NCBI GenBank assembly: GCA_904501675.1
Contig: CAJGCL010000028.1
Span: forward strand, 1 to 18,608
From: Clostridiaceae bacterium
Lineage (GTDB): Bacteria > Bacillota > Clostridia > Oscillospirales > Acutalibacteraceae
Direction of reading: 5' to 3'
DNA length: 18,608 nucleotides
How positions within the stretch are numbered: position 1 is the first letter of the stretch; each line of letters begins with the position of its first letter. Shown here in pieces: positions 8,665 through 16,400 of this stretch. The notes below the pieces were generated by a model. The model ran no database searches, was not told the DNA's origin, and worked only from the letters and a program-made list of their open reading frames with translations. A program made the translations under genes and the position numbers.

Positions 8665-9520
8665 CGCCCTTCGCTTTTTCTACAAGAGCTTTCTTTTCTG
8701 CCGCGTCTAGTAATCTCTTTTCTTTTTCTTCCTCTGTTTCAAAAACAGGAAGAGGCAAATCGTCAAGAGAAACCTCGCCTGCTTTAACTTTTTTATTAAG
8801 CTCTGTTCTCTTAATATCAACCTCTTTGATTTCAGGTTGAATATTTTTCTTGATAACAAGGTGATTAAGAGCAAAAATCATTACAAATACAAGCACGCAA
8901 GCAAAAGCACCAAACCCTGTATTTGCTACTAAAAATCCACCTTCACCAAACAAATACGGCATAGCAATACTTACAGCGCAGGCGCACAAGCACAAAGCAC
9001 CGCCTGCAACCGATAAGCCGCGCATTATTTTTGCAGATTTCTGAATGTTAATAAATGACAAAAGAAGAGAAACAAAAACTCCAAAGCCTACAAGGAAAAT
9101 AGCCACTATAAGTCCTAATAAAGCAAAACACAAGACAACCTGATTTGGCATATATTCATTAAGATTTAAAAGAGCACCTATTGTTCCATCTGTAAATGCA
9201 CTGTATATTCCCCATGCACCAAAGCTGAAGGAGCTAGAAAACAAGGCCGAATTTACAGAAACCGTTACAAAGGGAATAAATATTGCGCCAATTGCCACAA
9301 CCATTGCAACAATACGCAAAATTTGTATTGCGCCTTTTATAAACGCTGTTTTCAATTTTGCTACAAGTATACGAAACCCTGCATATTCAAGCTCGCATTT
9401 TTTAGCATCTCTTGTAAGCAAGGTTTTTTGTTGATTATAAAAAATATTTGCTCCGCAATGCTTACAATTGGGCGCAAGCTCAAATCTTCCTATTTCGCCA
9501 TTACAAGCAGGACATTTCAT
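8648..9520 (-). CDS. zinc-ribbon four-helix membrane protein, unknown function
   Basis: A 290-residue protein beginning with a short zinc ribbon: cysteines 3 and 6 (CPAC) and 19 and 22 (CKHC) would bind one zinc. A linker to about residue 62 leads to four membrane helices at about 66-87, 126-156, 168-190 and 203-223. A highly charged, probably coiled tail (about 228-290, rich in E and K) ends the protein. Such zinc-ribbon membrane proteins are common and uncharacterised in Clostridia. The ATG at 9520 is well supported by AGGGGGAG six bases upstream. The gene's end overlaps the Ig-like protein gene by 17 bases, so the two products are probably made together. Both zinc ribbon and charged tail should lie on the cytoplasmic side, as an even number of helices separates them. 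Confidence 0.75.
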   Translation of the reverse strand: MKCPACNGEIGRFELAPNCKHCGANIFYNQQKTLLTRDAKKCELEYAGFRILVAKLKTAFIKGAIQILRIVAMVVAIGAIFIPFVTVSVNSALFSSSFSFGAWGIYSAFTDGTIGALLNLNEYMPNQVVLCFALLGLIVAIFLVGFGVFVSLLLSFINIQKSAKIMRGLSVAGGALCLCACAVSIAMPYLFGEGGFLVANTGFGAFACVLVFVMIFALNHLVIKKNIQPEIKEVDIKRTELNKKVKAGEVSLDDLPLPVFETEEEKEKRLLDAAEKKALVEKAKGGEARE

Positions 9521-9556
9521 TTTTTTCTCCCCCTTTGCAATTAGATAATCATCCGT

Positions 9557-10045
9557 TTATTTCACAGGCACAGGTCTGTATTTTGCGGTATATTCCGTTA
9601 CATCAATTTTAATAACACTAACTACAGATACAAGCTTATCGTTAAACTCGAAATCTTTGCCTGTCTGAGTTTTCATAAGGAATGTGAGCGCATTCTTTTT
9701 TACCTCAACATCCTCAACTATTTCTGCAATACCCTTACCCATAAGTGAAGAATAACCAACGCCATATCGGCAGGCAACATCACCCTCAAAGGGCTGCAAA
9801 TCACATTCCATTGAGAAAAACACTTTAGGATTAGCCCTCATAACATCAAGCTTTCTGCCCTGAGTAGCACCATGAAGCCATAAGGTAAGCTTTTCGTTCT
9901 CTATAGTGTAGCCGTAATTCATAGGCACAACGTAAGGCTCATCACCATCCACAAGACCGAGATGTAAAACCTTTGATTTATCGAGAATTTTTATAATTTC
10001 GTTTATATCAAAAACCTGTTTTTCTCTGCGTGTCATTCCATTCAT
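9557..10045 (-). CDS. pyridoxamine 5'-phosphate oxidase-like flavin protein (Nim family)
   Basis: A 162-residue split-barrel flavin-binding protein of the type grouped with NimA nitroimidazole-resistance proteins (Pyridox_ox_2). Typical features are RREKQ near the N-terminus (6-10), LGLVDGDEPYVVPMNYGY (29-46), LWLHGATQGRKLD (55-67) with H58 in the conserved position, and a tail motif YTAKYRP (152-158). Such proteins bind FMN and probably reduce small molecules; resistance should not be assumed. The frame stays open upstream to 10132, inside the phosphatase gene, but the ATG at 10045 is chosen because AGGGGGG (10054-10060) lies eight bases before it and the family N-terminus starts there. It follows the phosphatase gene by 31 bases, in the same unit. 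Confidence 0.85.
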   Translation of the reverse strand: MNGMTRREKQVFDINEIIKILDKSKVLHLGLVDGDEPYVVPMNYGYTIENEKLTLWLHGATQGRKLDVMRANPKVFFSMECDLQPFEGDVACRYGVGYSSLMGKGIAEIVEDVEVKKNALTFLMKTQTGKDFEFNDKLVSVVSVIKIDVTEYTAKYRPVPVK

Positions 10046-10076
10046 AACACAGTCCCCCCTGTAAAGTGTTTTTCTT

Positions 10077-10706
10077 TTAAGATTTCTTCTTTTTGATTTT
10101 ATGAGAAAGCTTATCAATACCCTTATCAACAACGGGAAAAAGGATTTTTACGATAAGCACTGCAATAAGAGCGCATATAGCTCCTGAAACCACACCTGCA
10201 ATTACATCTGTGCAATAGTGCACTTCCACATAAATTCGCGAAAAGCCCATAAGTGCGGCAAATACAGTTACAGGAACACCCCATTTTCTGTTGTGCCACA
10301 AAAGAGCAATTGCTGCAGCAAAAGCAGATGATGTATGTCCTGACGGGAAAGAATAGCTTGACGGCTTGTGAACAAGCTCAGGGTAGATATATGCTCTGCC
10401 CCATTCTGCATACTTTTCAGGGTCTGAATCGAATAAATTAAACGGACGCGGTCTCGCGAAAAACTCTTTGAGGAAAAGGTCATTGCAAATAAGCATTACA
10501 AGAAGTGCCACAATAACAGCAAAGCCTGCTTTACGATACTTCTTTGTAATGAAAAGACCTAAGCCAAGCACAATAAAAATCGCACCTGCATTACCTAAGG
10601 TTGTAATACCAACCAGAACAGCATCAAGAAAATCATTGTGTATACTTTGTATCCATTGGAAAACACTTAAATCAAAACTCAGAAAAGAATCAAATAAATT
10701 CTGCAT
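10077..10706 (-). CDS. PAP2-family membrane lipid phosphatase
   Basis: A 209-residue integral membrane phosphatase of the PAP2 superfamily, acting on lipid phosphates such as undecaprenyl diphosphate or phosphatidylglycerol phosphate. All three signature blocks are intact: K80-x6-R87-P88, P121-S-G-H124, and S156-R157-x5-H163-x3-D167. H124 is the expected general acid and H163, activated by D167, the nucleophile. Hydrophobic stretches at about 28-53, 60-79, 124-137, 145-157 and 168-190 fit the usual six-helix layout, and the tail is basic (KKKK). The gene starts ten bases after the MFS stop, with GAGGTAAA as ribosome site, so it is cotranscribed. Substrate cannot be decided; undecaprenyl carrier recycling is the commonest role of such single-copy Gram-positive members. 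Confidence 0.9.
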   Translation of the reverse strand: MQNLFDSFLSFDLSVFQWIQSIHNDFLDAVLVGITTLGNAGAIFIVLGLGLFITKKYRKAGFAVIVALLVMLICNDLFLKEFFARPRPFNLFDSDPEKYAEWGRAYIYPELVHKPSSYSFPSGHTSSAFAAAIALLWHNRKWGVPVTVFAALMGFSRIYVEVHYCTDVIAGVVSGAICALIAVLIVKILFPVVDKGIDKLSHKIKKKKS

Positions 10707-10716
10707 ATTTTACCTC

Positions 10717-12111
10717 TCATCCAATATCATCAAGGCTTGCGCCTTTTGTTTCCTTAACTCTCATAGCGAACATAATTGCCGCAATTGAAACTGCAGGAAC
10801 AGAAACTGCAAGGCAGGCCCACCATATAGGCATTGCTATCATACCTACTATTGTTAAACCATAACCCAAAGCTAATCCGATTATAACGAGAAGTCCCTCT
10901 GCACCTACTACAGATGCGCGTATATCTGTTGGCACCTTTTCCGTCATCATAACATTCATATAGTCTCTGCCAATCCAGTATGAGCCCTGATAAAGGCCTG
11001 CAAGAGAACCGACTAAATAAGGATTCCAGCCCTTAAGAATACCTACTACAAAAAATATGTAGCCCGCTACACAGGTTACGGAAAATGCAGTAACAGTAAC
11101 CTTTCTTCCCAATTTATCTGCAATAAATCCTGAAAGGAATGTTATGGTGGCGTAAACTACAGGAACCATAAACAAAGCTTTGGTAATACTTGCTGTACTC
11201 ATTCCTGCACGGTGCATTGAGGATTCAAAATAGAGCGCTATGGCAGGCATTGCCGCATCAAAAATAATGTGAGAAATAATAAGCATCTTAGTATCTTTAT
11301 TAGAAAAGATATATTTCACGCCATTGAAAACACCAGATTGATTCCTTTGGGCCTCCTTTTGTTGCTTTTTAAGTTCTTTTTCTTTCTGCCTTTCTTCTAA
11401 AGGTCTTGAAAGGTATGCTATTCTTTCGTCAATAAAAACCTTTGTATCCTTAGCAAAAAGAACAACAAGCAAAACTGCCACAAAACCAATGATTGCAGGC
11501 ACAAGGAAAATCTCGCGCCATTTTGTAGCGTCGTTACCCATTAAAATATCCCGAAGAGTTGGTATAAGAATAACGCCTAAAATACCAAAGCTTTTAAGAA
11601 AGCTGTATATCTTGGCTCTATGCTTATCGGGTGCTTCTTCAAGGATATAGATAATCTGAATATCATGACCCATAAAGAAGCTGATAATCGCAAAGCCAAC
11701 AAGAAACATTATGTAGCTCGATGACAAGTGAATAACCAGAAGTCCTATTGCCATACCAAGTGTAGACAACGCGAAAAGAGGTTTTCTTCCCCATTTATCT
11801 GCTAAAGCCTTGTAAAAAGGAGTAAAAATACCTAACACATATGTAAAAACACCTATACCTGAATGAAAAGCAAGTCCGTCTTCATAAGTGTAATATTTAC
11901 CCATAAACGGATTGTTCACAAAAAACTCCGTAACAAAAGATGACTGTACAGTAACAGTAAGGTTACTTGTAACTTCATCAAGAATATTTACAACCGCAAT
12001 AAGCAAAAGCAGAACAAAAAAGTATCTGCTACCCGAACTGCGATTCTGCATTTTTTTCAGCTTTGAAATTTGTTTTGACTCTTTTTCCGCCATTTTAATG
12101 CCTGATTTCAT
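10717..12111 (-). CDS. major facilitator superfamily transporter, sugar-porter-like
   Basis: A 464-residue twelve-helix transporter. The repeated MFS motif A is present in both halves: ADKWGRKP at 104-111 and ADKLGRK at 331-337. The C-terminus ends in VKETKGASLDDI, like the PETKG motif of sugar porters, which hints at a sugar or organic-acid substrate. Two unusual parts are a basic N-terminal extension of about 28 residues and a long, highly charged central loop (about 220-272, RQKEKELKKQQKEAQ). The start at 12111 is supported by GAGGTG six bases upstream; the internal ATG (residue 7) lacks a comparable site. It is the first gene of the six-gene unit and lies directly behind an extended -10 promoter. 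It is not closely related to the GPH symporter at the end of the same unit. Confidence 0.87.
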   Translation of the reverse strand: MKSGIKMAEKESKQISKLKKMQNRSSGSRYFFVLLLLIAVVNILDEVTSNLTVTVQSSFVTEFFVNNPFMGKYYTYEDGLAFHSGIGVFTYVLGIFTPFYKALADKWGRKPLFALSTLGMAIGLLVIHLSSSYIMFLVGFAIISFFMGHDIQIIYILEEAPDKHRAKIYSFLKSFGILGVILIPTLRDILMGNDATKWREIFLVPAIIGFVAVLLVVLFAKDTKVFIDERIAYLSRPLEERQKEKELKKQQKEAQRNQSGVFNGVKYIFSNKDTKMLIISHIIFDAAMPAIALYFESSMHRAGMSTASITKALFMVPVVYATITFLSGFIADKLGRKVTVTAFSVTCVAGYIFFVVGILKGWNPYLVGSLAGLYQGSYWIGRDYMNVMMTEKVPTDIRASVVGAEGLLVIIGLALGYGLTIVGMIAMPIWWACLAVSVPAVSIAAIMFAMRVKETKGASLDDIG

Positions 12112-12133
12112 ATAATCACCTCAGTCGGATTTT

Positions 12134-12162
12134 ATTATATCATATCTTTTTACCATAAACAA
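12134..12162 (-). promoter_or_regulatory. extended -10 promoter for the six-gene unit
   Basis: On the minus strand TTGTTT (12157-12162), a 17 bp spacer ending in TGA, and a perfect TATAAT (12134-12139) form an extended -10 promoter. The ATG at 12111 follows 22 bp beyond it, giving a short leader. Confidence 0.7.
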
Positions 12163-12164
12163 CA

Positions 12165-12192
12165 AATCCCTGCTATTTTTACAGCAGGGATT
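12165..12192 (-). terminator. intrinsic terminator after the TraX-family gene
   Basis: A perfect 10 bp stem (12165-12174 with 12183-12192), with an 8-base loop and followed on the minus strand by TTGTTGTTT. It starts three bases past the TraX-family stop codon. Its T-rich tail overlaps the -35 box of the next promoter. Confidence 0.8.
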
Positions 12193-12195
12193 GTG

Positions 12196-12975
12196 TTACG
12201 CAAAATGTTTTATCAGATACAAAACTAACATATGCACAGGGTAAAAGGCATAAAAGCCATATTGCATAAATTTATTTGATTTTCCTTTTTTACCGCCATA
12301 TAACCAGATTGGTATGAGGGCAAATACTGCAAAGCTCTGAGTTGGGATTTCAAATGTTTTTCCAAAAATTTCAACAGGGATAACAAGACCTTCAAACATT
12401 ACAACGTTAATCATAACCATTGCAACAAGCTGTGCAAGCCAAGCAAACGAAAAATCCCTGAGTATATAGAACATTACAACCGTAATCATACCCCAGAAGC
12501 CATAGTCAACAAAACCTATTGTAGATGCAAGACAAATCAGAGTAAGTGCCACAATATATTTCAGTCTATCCTTTTTCTCTTTGCATTTACGGCTCTTATC
12601 AATTACTGTTATCGCTAGAAGACCTAAAAGAAGAGTAAACAAAACATTCTGGTGGTACGGGTTAAAAACACGGCTACTATAAAAAAGGTTAAACGGAATT
12701 TCTGTAACCAAAGCAAATCCAAGAAGCCTGAGAATATATTTCTTTAGGTTTGAGGTATGAATAAAACCCTCTGCAATTTGAAAAGCGAATATAGGGAACG
12801 CCATTCTGCCAATATAAGTCATCCAGTTGCCAAAGCTCATATAGGTTGCCCAGATATGGTCGCTAAGCATTAAAACAACAGCTATCCCACGGAGCATATT
12901 TGATGTAAGTCCACCAAAAGGAAGATTCACAATCGGTGTATTTGTAGGAAGCTTTGTTTTTTTATTTTCATCCAT
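12196..12975 (-). CDS. TraX-family integral membrane protein
   Basis: A 259-residue polytopic membrane protein. The sequence follows the TraX family closely: LRGIAVVLMLSDHIW (28-42, with D39-H40), FPIFAFQIAEGFIHT (60-74), LRLLGFALVTEIPFN (82-96), HQNVLFTLLLGLLAI (108-122) and a C-terminal FYPVHMLVLYLI (244-255). TraX of the F plasmid N-acetylates pilin. The many chromosomal Gram-positive homologues, as here, have no conjugation genes beside them and are probably acyltransferase-like membrane enzymes with other substrates. It lies 70 bases after the sulfatase gene on the same strand, ahead of a strong terminator, so it may be the last gene of the esterase-sulfatase unit. AAAGGAG and GGGAGAG precede the ATG. 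Confidence 0.88.
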   Translation of the reverse strand: MDENKKTKLPTNTPIVNLPFGGLTSNMLRGIAVVLMLSDHIWATYMSFGNWMTYIGRMAFPIFAFQIAEGFIHTSNLKKYILRLLGFALVTEIPFNLFYSSRVFNPYHQNVLFTLLLGLLAITVIDKSRKCKEKKDRLKYIVALTLICLASTIGFVDYGFWGMITVVMFYILRDFSFAWLAQLVAMVMINVVMFEGLVIPVEIFGKTFEIPTQSFAVFALIPIWLYGGKKGKSNKFMQYGFYAFYPVHMLVLYLIKHFA

Positions 12976-13030
12976 ATATCTCTCCCACTCCTTTAACCGC
13001 TATGTTTTTATAACCGAAAACTACCAAGCA

Positions 13031-13052
13031 ATTCTGAAAACAGTTTCAGAAT
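13031..13052 (-). terminator. short hairpin overlapping the sulfatase stop codon, possible attenuator
   Basis: A perfect 9 bp stem (13031-13039 with 13044-13052) with a 4-base loop spans the end of the sulfatase gene. There is no U tract behind it on either strand, so full termination is unlikely. It might reduce readthrough into the TraX-family gene or stabilise the upstream mRNA. Confidence 0.3.
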
Positions 13053-14452
13053 CTTTTCCAAAAATTCACACCCCATGGGTGATGTTGCTCTTCCCACTGA
13101 TCGCGGTGTTTCAGTATTTTTTCTCGCATTTCAGCAATTTTCTCTTTATATTCCTCTTTTAATGCAAGGTTTTCCGTTTCCCAAGGGTCATTTTTTATAT
13201 CGTAAAGGAAGGTCCATTTATCACTCTTCGCATCACCATTACGATATTCAATTAATTTGAATTTATCGTCCTTAACTCCGCGTACAAACTCGTCAAAAAT
13301 AAGATAAAGCTCTTCCCTGAAATTATCTCCTTCGTTACCGCCAAGAAGATGAGCAAAGCTCTTTCCATCCACGGAAACAGGAACATTCAACCCAACCTTC
13401 TCACAAAGAGTTGGGAATATATCATAAAGATAAACATATGCACTATTGCGCACATTTTCAGCTATTCCTGGCCCCGCCATAATAAGCGGAACGCGTACAC
13501 CATGCTCGTAGATATCCTCTTTACCAAGCCAGCCGTGCTGACCAACAGCAAGTCCGTTATCGCCTGCGAAAACAATAATTGTGTTTTCCTCTTCTCCTGA
13601 TTCATGCAACGCGTCAAGCAACCTACCTATTTCAGAATCAAGATGGGTTATCATTGCAAAATACTCAGCAATATGACATTTTATCTCCTCAGACTTTCGC
13701 GGATATTCTGCAAGATGCTCGTCGCGATGCACCATAAGCGGATAATTTGTATCAATAATTTCCTGAAAATTCGGTGGTAATTTAATTTTTTCAGGGTCAT
13801 ACATTTCTTTGAAGCTTTCAGGCATAGTACGTGGGTCGTGTGGCGCAAGATATGCAAGATACATAAAAAACGGCTTTTCCTGACCTGCATTCTTTTTAAG
13901 CAAATCAATAGCAGCATCCGTTAGTAATGTGCTTGAATGCTTACCCGGGTCAAATTCATCACAGTGTTGAGATAATGGCTTATTATCGCCGAAAAAATCC
14001 ACAACAAAGTTAATCACATTATCATATTCACCTGTCTGGTCATATCGGCAGGTAGGCACATTCCAATGGTCCCACATACCGCCAAAAAAGATTTTTGCAC
14101 CCTGAGTAAAGCTACGTGCATACGCAGGACAACCATTGTGCCACTTGCCAAGTCCAATAGTTTCGTAACCATTATTTTTAAAGGTTTCTGCAACTGTTTT
14201 GTGTTCCGACGGAATGTTGCCACCAAACTCGTCTAAATGAAACGGATTGCGACCCGTCAATACCATAGCTCGACTTGGCATACACACCGCGCCGCAAGTA
14301 CCACCTGCAATATGTGCGCGGGTGAATGAGGTGCCCCTTTCCACAAGCTTATCAAGATTAGGCGTAATTATCTCTTCATTGCCAAGAGCGTGAATTGTAT
14401 CGAAACGTTGGTCATCAGTTACAATAAACAATATATTCGGTTTTTTAGCCAT
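13046..14452 (-). CDS. type I (formylglycine-dependent) sulfatase, apparently cytoplasmic
   Basis: A 468-residue arylsulfatase-type enzyme that hydrolyses sulfate esters, probably on a sugar or small molecule. The N-terminal ILFIVTDDQ (7-15) supplies metal-binding D13 and D14. The sulfatase signature C57-M-P-S-R61, followed by AMVLTGR (62-68), places C57 as the residue converted to formylglycine. GLGKWH (100-105), APHDP (203-207), AGDNG (296-300, with D298 and N299 as metal ligands) and GKEDIYEHGVRVP (310-322) complete the active site. The cysteine form suits both the anaerobic radical-SAM maturase and the aerobic enzyme; neither gene is in this window. There is no signal peptide, so it likely acts on imported substrate. 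It starts 26 bases after the DUF4886 esterase gene, suggesting that the two remove sulfate and acyl groups from the same substrate. The ribosome site (GTGG) is weak. Confidence 0.92.
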   Translation of the reverse strand: MAKKPNILFIVTDDQRFDTIHALGNEEIITPNLDKLVERGTSFTRAHIAGGTCGAVCMPSRAMVLTGRNPFHLDEFGGNIPSEHKTVAETFKNNGYETIGLGKWHNGCPAYARSFTQGAKIFFGGMWDHWNVPTCRYDQTGEYDNVINFVVDFFGDNKPLSQHCDEFDPGKHSSTLLTDAAIDLLKKNAGQEKPFFMYLAYLAPHDPRTMPESFKEMYDPEKIKLPPNFQEIIDTNYPLMVHRDEHLAEYPRKSEEIKCHIAEYFAMITHLDSEIGRLLDALHESGEEENTIIVFAGDNGLAVGQHGWLGKEDIYEHGVRVPLIMAGPGIAENVRNSAYVYLYDIFPTLCEKVGLNVPVSVDGKSFAHLLGGNEGDNFREELYLIFDEFVRGVKDDKFKLIEYRNGDAKSDKWTFLYDIKNDPWETENLALKEEYKEKIAEMREKILKHRDQWEEQHHPWGVNFWKRF

Positions 14453-14478
14453 ATCAATACCACTTTCTTTACGCTAAC

Positions 14479-15243
14479 CTATGCATAAGTATACATACTG
14501 CGTTTGTAAAATTTCTTTTTTCTTTCAACAACCTCTGCCACACATCTTTTTGCTATCGCAATATGCTGTCGAGAAACCTCTTCGTCAAAATCAGAAAATG
14601 TATTTTTTTCTATATCATTACCTGTTAAAACACTATACCACGTAAGGCCGAGCGAATATCTTCCGAAGCCTAAACTCGCATGGAACGTATCGCGATGAAC
14701 TTTCTCTATACCATTTTCAAGCATAGCGTCAAAAACCTCTCCCGACGGAATAACATAGTCCGCGCTAATCCTGTCTGCCGCTTTTTTGTATGAATCAACA
14801 ATATCGCTTAGCATTTCCTTGTAGTCGTTATATTTCAATTCATTGTTCAATCTTTCGCTGCCCTGCTCATATGCCCACGTCTGATGAACGGCAATTTTAG
14901 CCTTGGGAGCCAGCTCTCTTACATATTCAATCAACTTATCAAGATAGGGCTGATACGTATCATAAAAAGGAGACTCCTGACTGACCTGCTGCACTGTTAT
15001 AACATCCCAACAACGATTCAGAAGAGCCTCTCCCAAAGATACATTGAATCCCGTATCCTGCCCGTTCATTTCAAGGGTATATGCTCTTTCTCCGCTCACC
15101 ATATTTTTATAGTGGCGTTCAAGCGAGCATCCGCCAATAAACAAATTAAATGAGTTAAGTTCAAACCCATCTGCTTTTGCAATGCTATGCAAATATCTTT
15201 GTGCATCAGTTGAAAAGCTGTTGCCTATTGATAAAACATTCAT
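14479..15243 (-). CDS. SGNH-type esterase, DUF4886 family
   Basis: A 254-residue probable acyl esterase of the SGNH fold. The N-terminal LSIGNSFSTDAQRYL (4-18) contains the nucleophile candidate S9. VITVQQVSQES (81-91) and VHQTWAY (119-125) match other conserved strands of the family. Near the C-terminus HRDTFHASLGFGRY (183-196) supplies D185 and H188 for the catalytic pair. No signal peptide is present. It is the first gene of the esterase-sulfatase unit, with its own promoter and a good ribosome site (AAAGGGGTG). In glycan-degrading loci such proteins often remove acetyl or other acyl groups; the substrate here is inferred only from the sulfatase next to it. Confidence 0.83.
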   Translation of the reverse strand: MNVLSIGNSFSTDAQRYLHSIAKADGFELNSFNLFIGGCSLERHYKNMVSGERAYTLEMNGQDTGFNVSLGEALLNRCWDVITVQQVSQESPFYDTYQPYLDKLIEYVRELAPKAKIAVHQTWAYEQGSERLNNELKYNDYKEMLSDIVDSYKKAADRISADYVIPSGEVFDAMLENGIEKVHRDTFHASLGFGRYSLGLTWYSVLTGNDIEKNTFSDFDEEVSRQHIAIAKRCVAEVVERKKKFYKRSMYTYA

Positions 15244-15262
15244 CGAAACACCCCTTTACGTT

Positions 15263-15291
15263 ATAATACCATTTCAAAGCATATATTGCAA
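15263..15291 (-). promoter_or_regulatory. promoter for the esterase-sulfatase unit
   Basis: TTGCAA (15286-15291), a 17 bp spacer and TATTAT (15263-15268) on the minus strand. The -35 box lies seven bases from the base of the preceding terminator stem, inside its T-rich tail. Confidence 0.6.
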
Positions 15292-15298
15292 ACAAAAC

Positions 15299-15320
15299 CC
15301 CCTTGGATTTTTCCAAGGGG
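15299..15320 (-). terminator. intrinsic terminator, copy 1 of a repeated hairpin
   Basis: A perfect 9 bp stem CCCCTTGGA/TCCAAGGGG (15299-15307 with 15312-15320) with a 4-base loop, followed on the minus strand by GTTTTGTTT. It ends the protease transcript about 140 bases after that gene's stop. The stem recurs at 16229-16256 and 18149-18176. Confidence 0.8.
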
Positions 15321-15390
15321 ATGTATTTTTACATTTTTTCTTTTATAAGATTTTCTTCATAATTCCCACAGTTCCTGTTGAGAGCATTTT

Positions 15391-15468
15391 TTATATTGTA
15401 GCTTTTCTGCTAAAATCCAGCAAAATCTCCGAAACGCCGTCATTCAAGGCTGGTTCAGATAACCTATT
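15391..15468 (-). pseudogene. short coding-like remnant downstream of the protease gene
   Basis: Between the protease stop and the terminator, the frame closing at 15391 reads as a protein-like tail of 25 residues containing PALNDGVSEILLDF and ending RKATI, with a stop directly upstream at 15469-15471. It has no start codon or ribosome site. It may be the remaining C-terminus of a deleted gene, or chance. I do not recognise it. Confidence 0.2.
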
Positions 15469-16162
15469 TCACCACAACCTTTTTATTTATATAAATTGCG
15501 TAAGCTAAAGGAATAACTGTCAAAAACACAGGAGATATGTATAGCGATACATCATTTTCCACATTAAATACAGACAAGGAGTTAACCAAGGAATGTGTTA
15601 TGATACAAGGAACAAGCGATTTGCTTTTGTGGAATATAATAACAAATAAATAGCCTATAGCCGTTGCATAGCATATCTGAAGTAATGTTGGAATAAGCTC
15701 TGCGCCATTAATCAAATTAATAATATGCCCCATACCAAAGGTAATTGCACTTACGATTATAGCACTTTTAACGTTGCTTTTTGCCATCATTTTAAACAAA
15801 AAGCCTCTGAAAATAATTTCCTCTATAAAACCAATGTTAAGCATAGTTAAAATATGAAAGATAATCTCACTAACCGAGCTATTTATATTGAATCCATTCC
15901 ATAAATTAACGCTTACAATAATTGCCAATGGCAGAAAATATAAGTATTTCCTTGCATTTTCAACATTTTTCAGCCCGTAATATGATGTCCTTTTCAAAAA
16001 CATCATTACAGCTATTAAACATGCGGATAATATTGTGTTTGCAATAAAACCAATACAGCTTGTACTTCCAAAATTTTGAACACAAACGGAATTAACTACG
16101 AGATATATGATTATCAGTAACAAGCAAAACAATGTTTCGTGCTTTTCAAATGCTTTAGTCAT
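15464..16162 (-). CDS. CPBP-family intramembrane protease (CAAX/Abi type)
   Basis: A 232-residue polytopic membrane protein of the CPBP (Rce1-like) glutamic protease family. All motifs are present: E114-E115-xxx-R119 (IEEIIFRGFLF), F142-xxx-H146 (FGMGHIINLING) and H190-xxx-N194 (HSLVNS). E114 or E115 and the histidines form the expected active site within the membrane. Bacterial members process peptides, are linked to bacteriocin immunity, or have unknown roles; nothing nearby identifies a substrate. The frame extends to a GTG at 16174, but the ATG at 16162 is chosen because GGGGA lies just before it and nothing resembling a ribosome site precedes the GTG. It is a single-gene unit between its own promoter and repeat-type terminator copy 1. 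Confidence 0.9.
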   Translation of the reverse strand: MTKAFEKHETLFCLLLIIIYLVVNSVCVQNFGSTSCIGFIANTILSACLIAVMMFLKRTSYYGLKNVENARKYLYFLPLAIIVSVNLWNGFNINSSVSEIIFHILTMLNIGFIEEIIFRGFLFKMMAKSNVKSAIIVSAITFGMGHIINLINGAELIPTLLQICYATAIGYLFVIIFHKSKSLVPCIITHSLVNSLSVFNVENDVSLYISPVFLTVIPLAYAIYINKKVVVK

Positions 16163-16195
16163 AAAAATCCCCACAAATTTTCGATTTACAACTGA

Positions 16196-16224
16196 ATTAT
16201 ATCATTGCAACTCAGAAACTGCAA
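16196..16224 (-). promoter_or_regulatory. extended -10 promoter for the CPBP protease gene
   Basis: TTGCAG (16219-16224), a 17 bp spacer ending in TGA, and a perfect TATAAT (16196-16201) on the minus strand. The -35 box overlaps the U tract of terminator copy 2, four bases from the stem. Confidence 0.75.
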
Positions 16225-16228
16225 CAAA

Positions 16229-16256
16229 AATCCCCTTGGATTGCTCCAAGGGGATT
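16229..16256 (-). terminator. intrinsic terminator, copy 2 of the repeated hairpin
   Basis: A perfect 12 bp stem AATCCCCTTGGA/TCCAAGGGGATT (16229-16240 with 16245-16256), loop TTGC on the plus strand, followed on the minus strand by TTTTTG. It ends the GDPD-like transcript. Confidence 0.85.
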
Positions 16257-16297
16257 CGTTTATTTGCTTTTCCAAACAATTCAATTAAAACTCAGTT
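16229..16297 (-). repeat. dispersed repeat, copy 2 (terminator plus ELFG tail)
   Basis: Beyond the identical hairpin, about 40 further bases resemble those at 18177-18223. In minus-strand codons the segment 16259-16291 reads VLIELFGKANK, against FLTELFGISK plus stop at 18184-18216. In this copy the frame has no stop at the corresponding point. The similarity, by eye, is interrupted by small gaps. Confidence 0.55.
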
Positions 16298-16314
16298 CGT
16301 GATAGTTATCCGTG

Positions 16315-16376
16315 AGAGGATAGCAAAGTGCAGAATATTTTACTAAATCAAATTATAATTTTTTATAATATCCTCT
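16315..16376. other. AT-rich inverted repeat downstream of the GDPD-like gene
   Basis: AGAGGATA (16315-16322) pairs with TATCCTCT (16369-16376), closing 46 AT-rich bases that contain a second small inverted repeat, ATTATAA/TTATAAT. It lies in the 3' untranslated region of the GDPD-like gene. With so many A and T bases, chance is a real possibility. Confidence 0.3.
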
Positions 16377-16400
16377 ATCTGTCTTAATTGTATCAAAATT

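Noticed and set aside
10046..10132. Longer N-terminus of the Nim-like protein
   Set aside because: The extension overlaps the phosphatase gene, is basic and unlike the family; a strong ribosome site precedes the ATG at 10045.
15182..15508. Plus-strand ORF of 108 codons across the gap between esterase and protease
   Set aside because: It crosses the terminator and promoter, overlaps both flanking genes antisense, and shows no family features or ribosome site.
16163..16174. GTG start of the CPBP protease at 16174
   Set aside because: No ribosome site before it; GGGGA is correctly placed for the ATG at 16162.
16315..16376. Riboswitch or small RNA
   Set aside because: Pairing is limited to an 8 bp closing stem and AT-rich arms, it lies in a 3' region, and no known aptamer core is visible; kept only as a weak inverted repeat.
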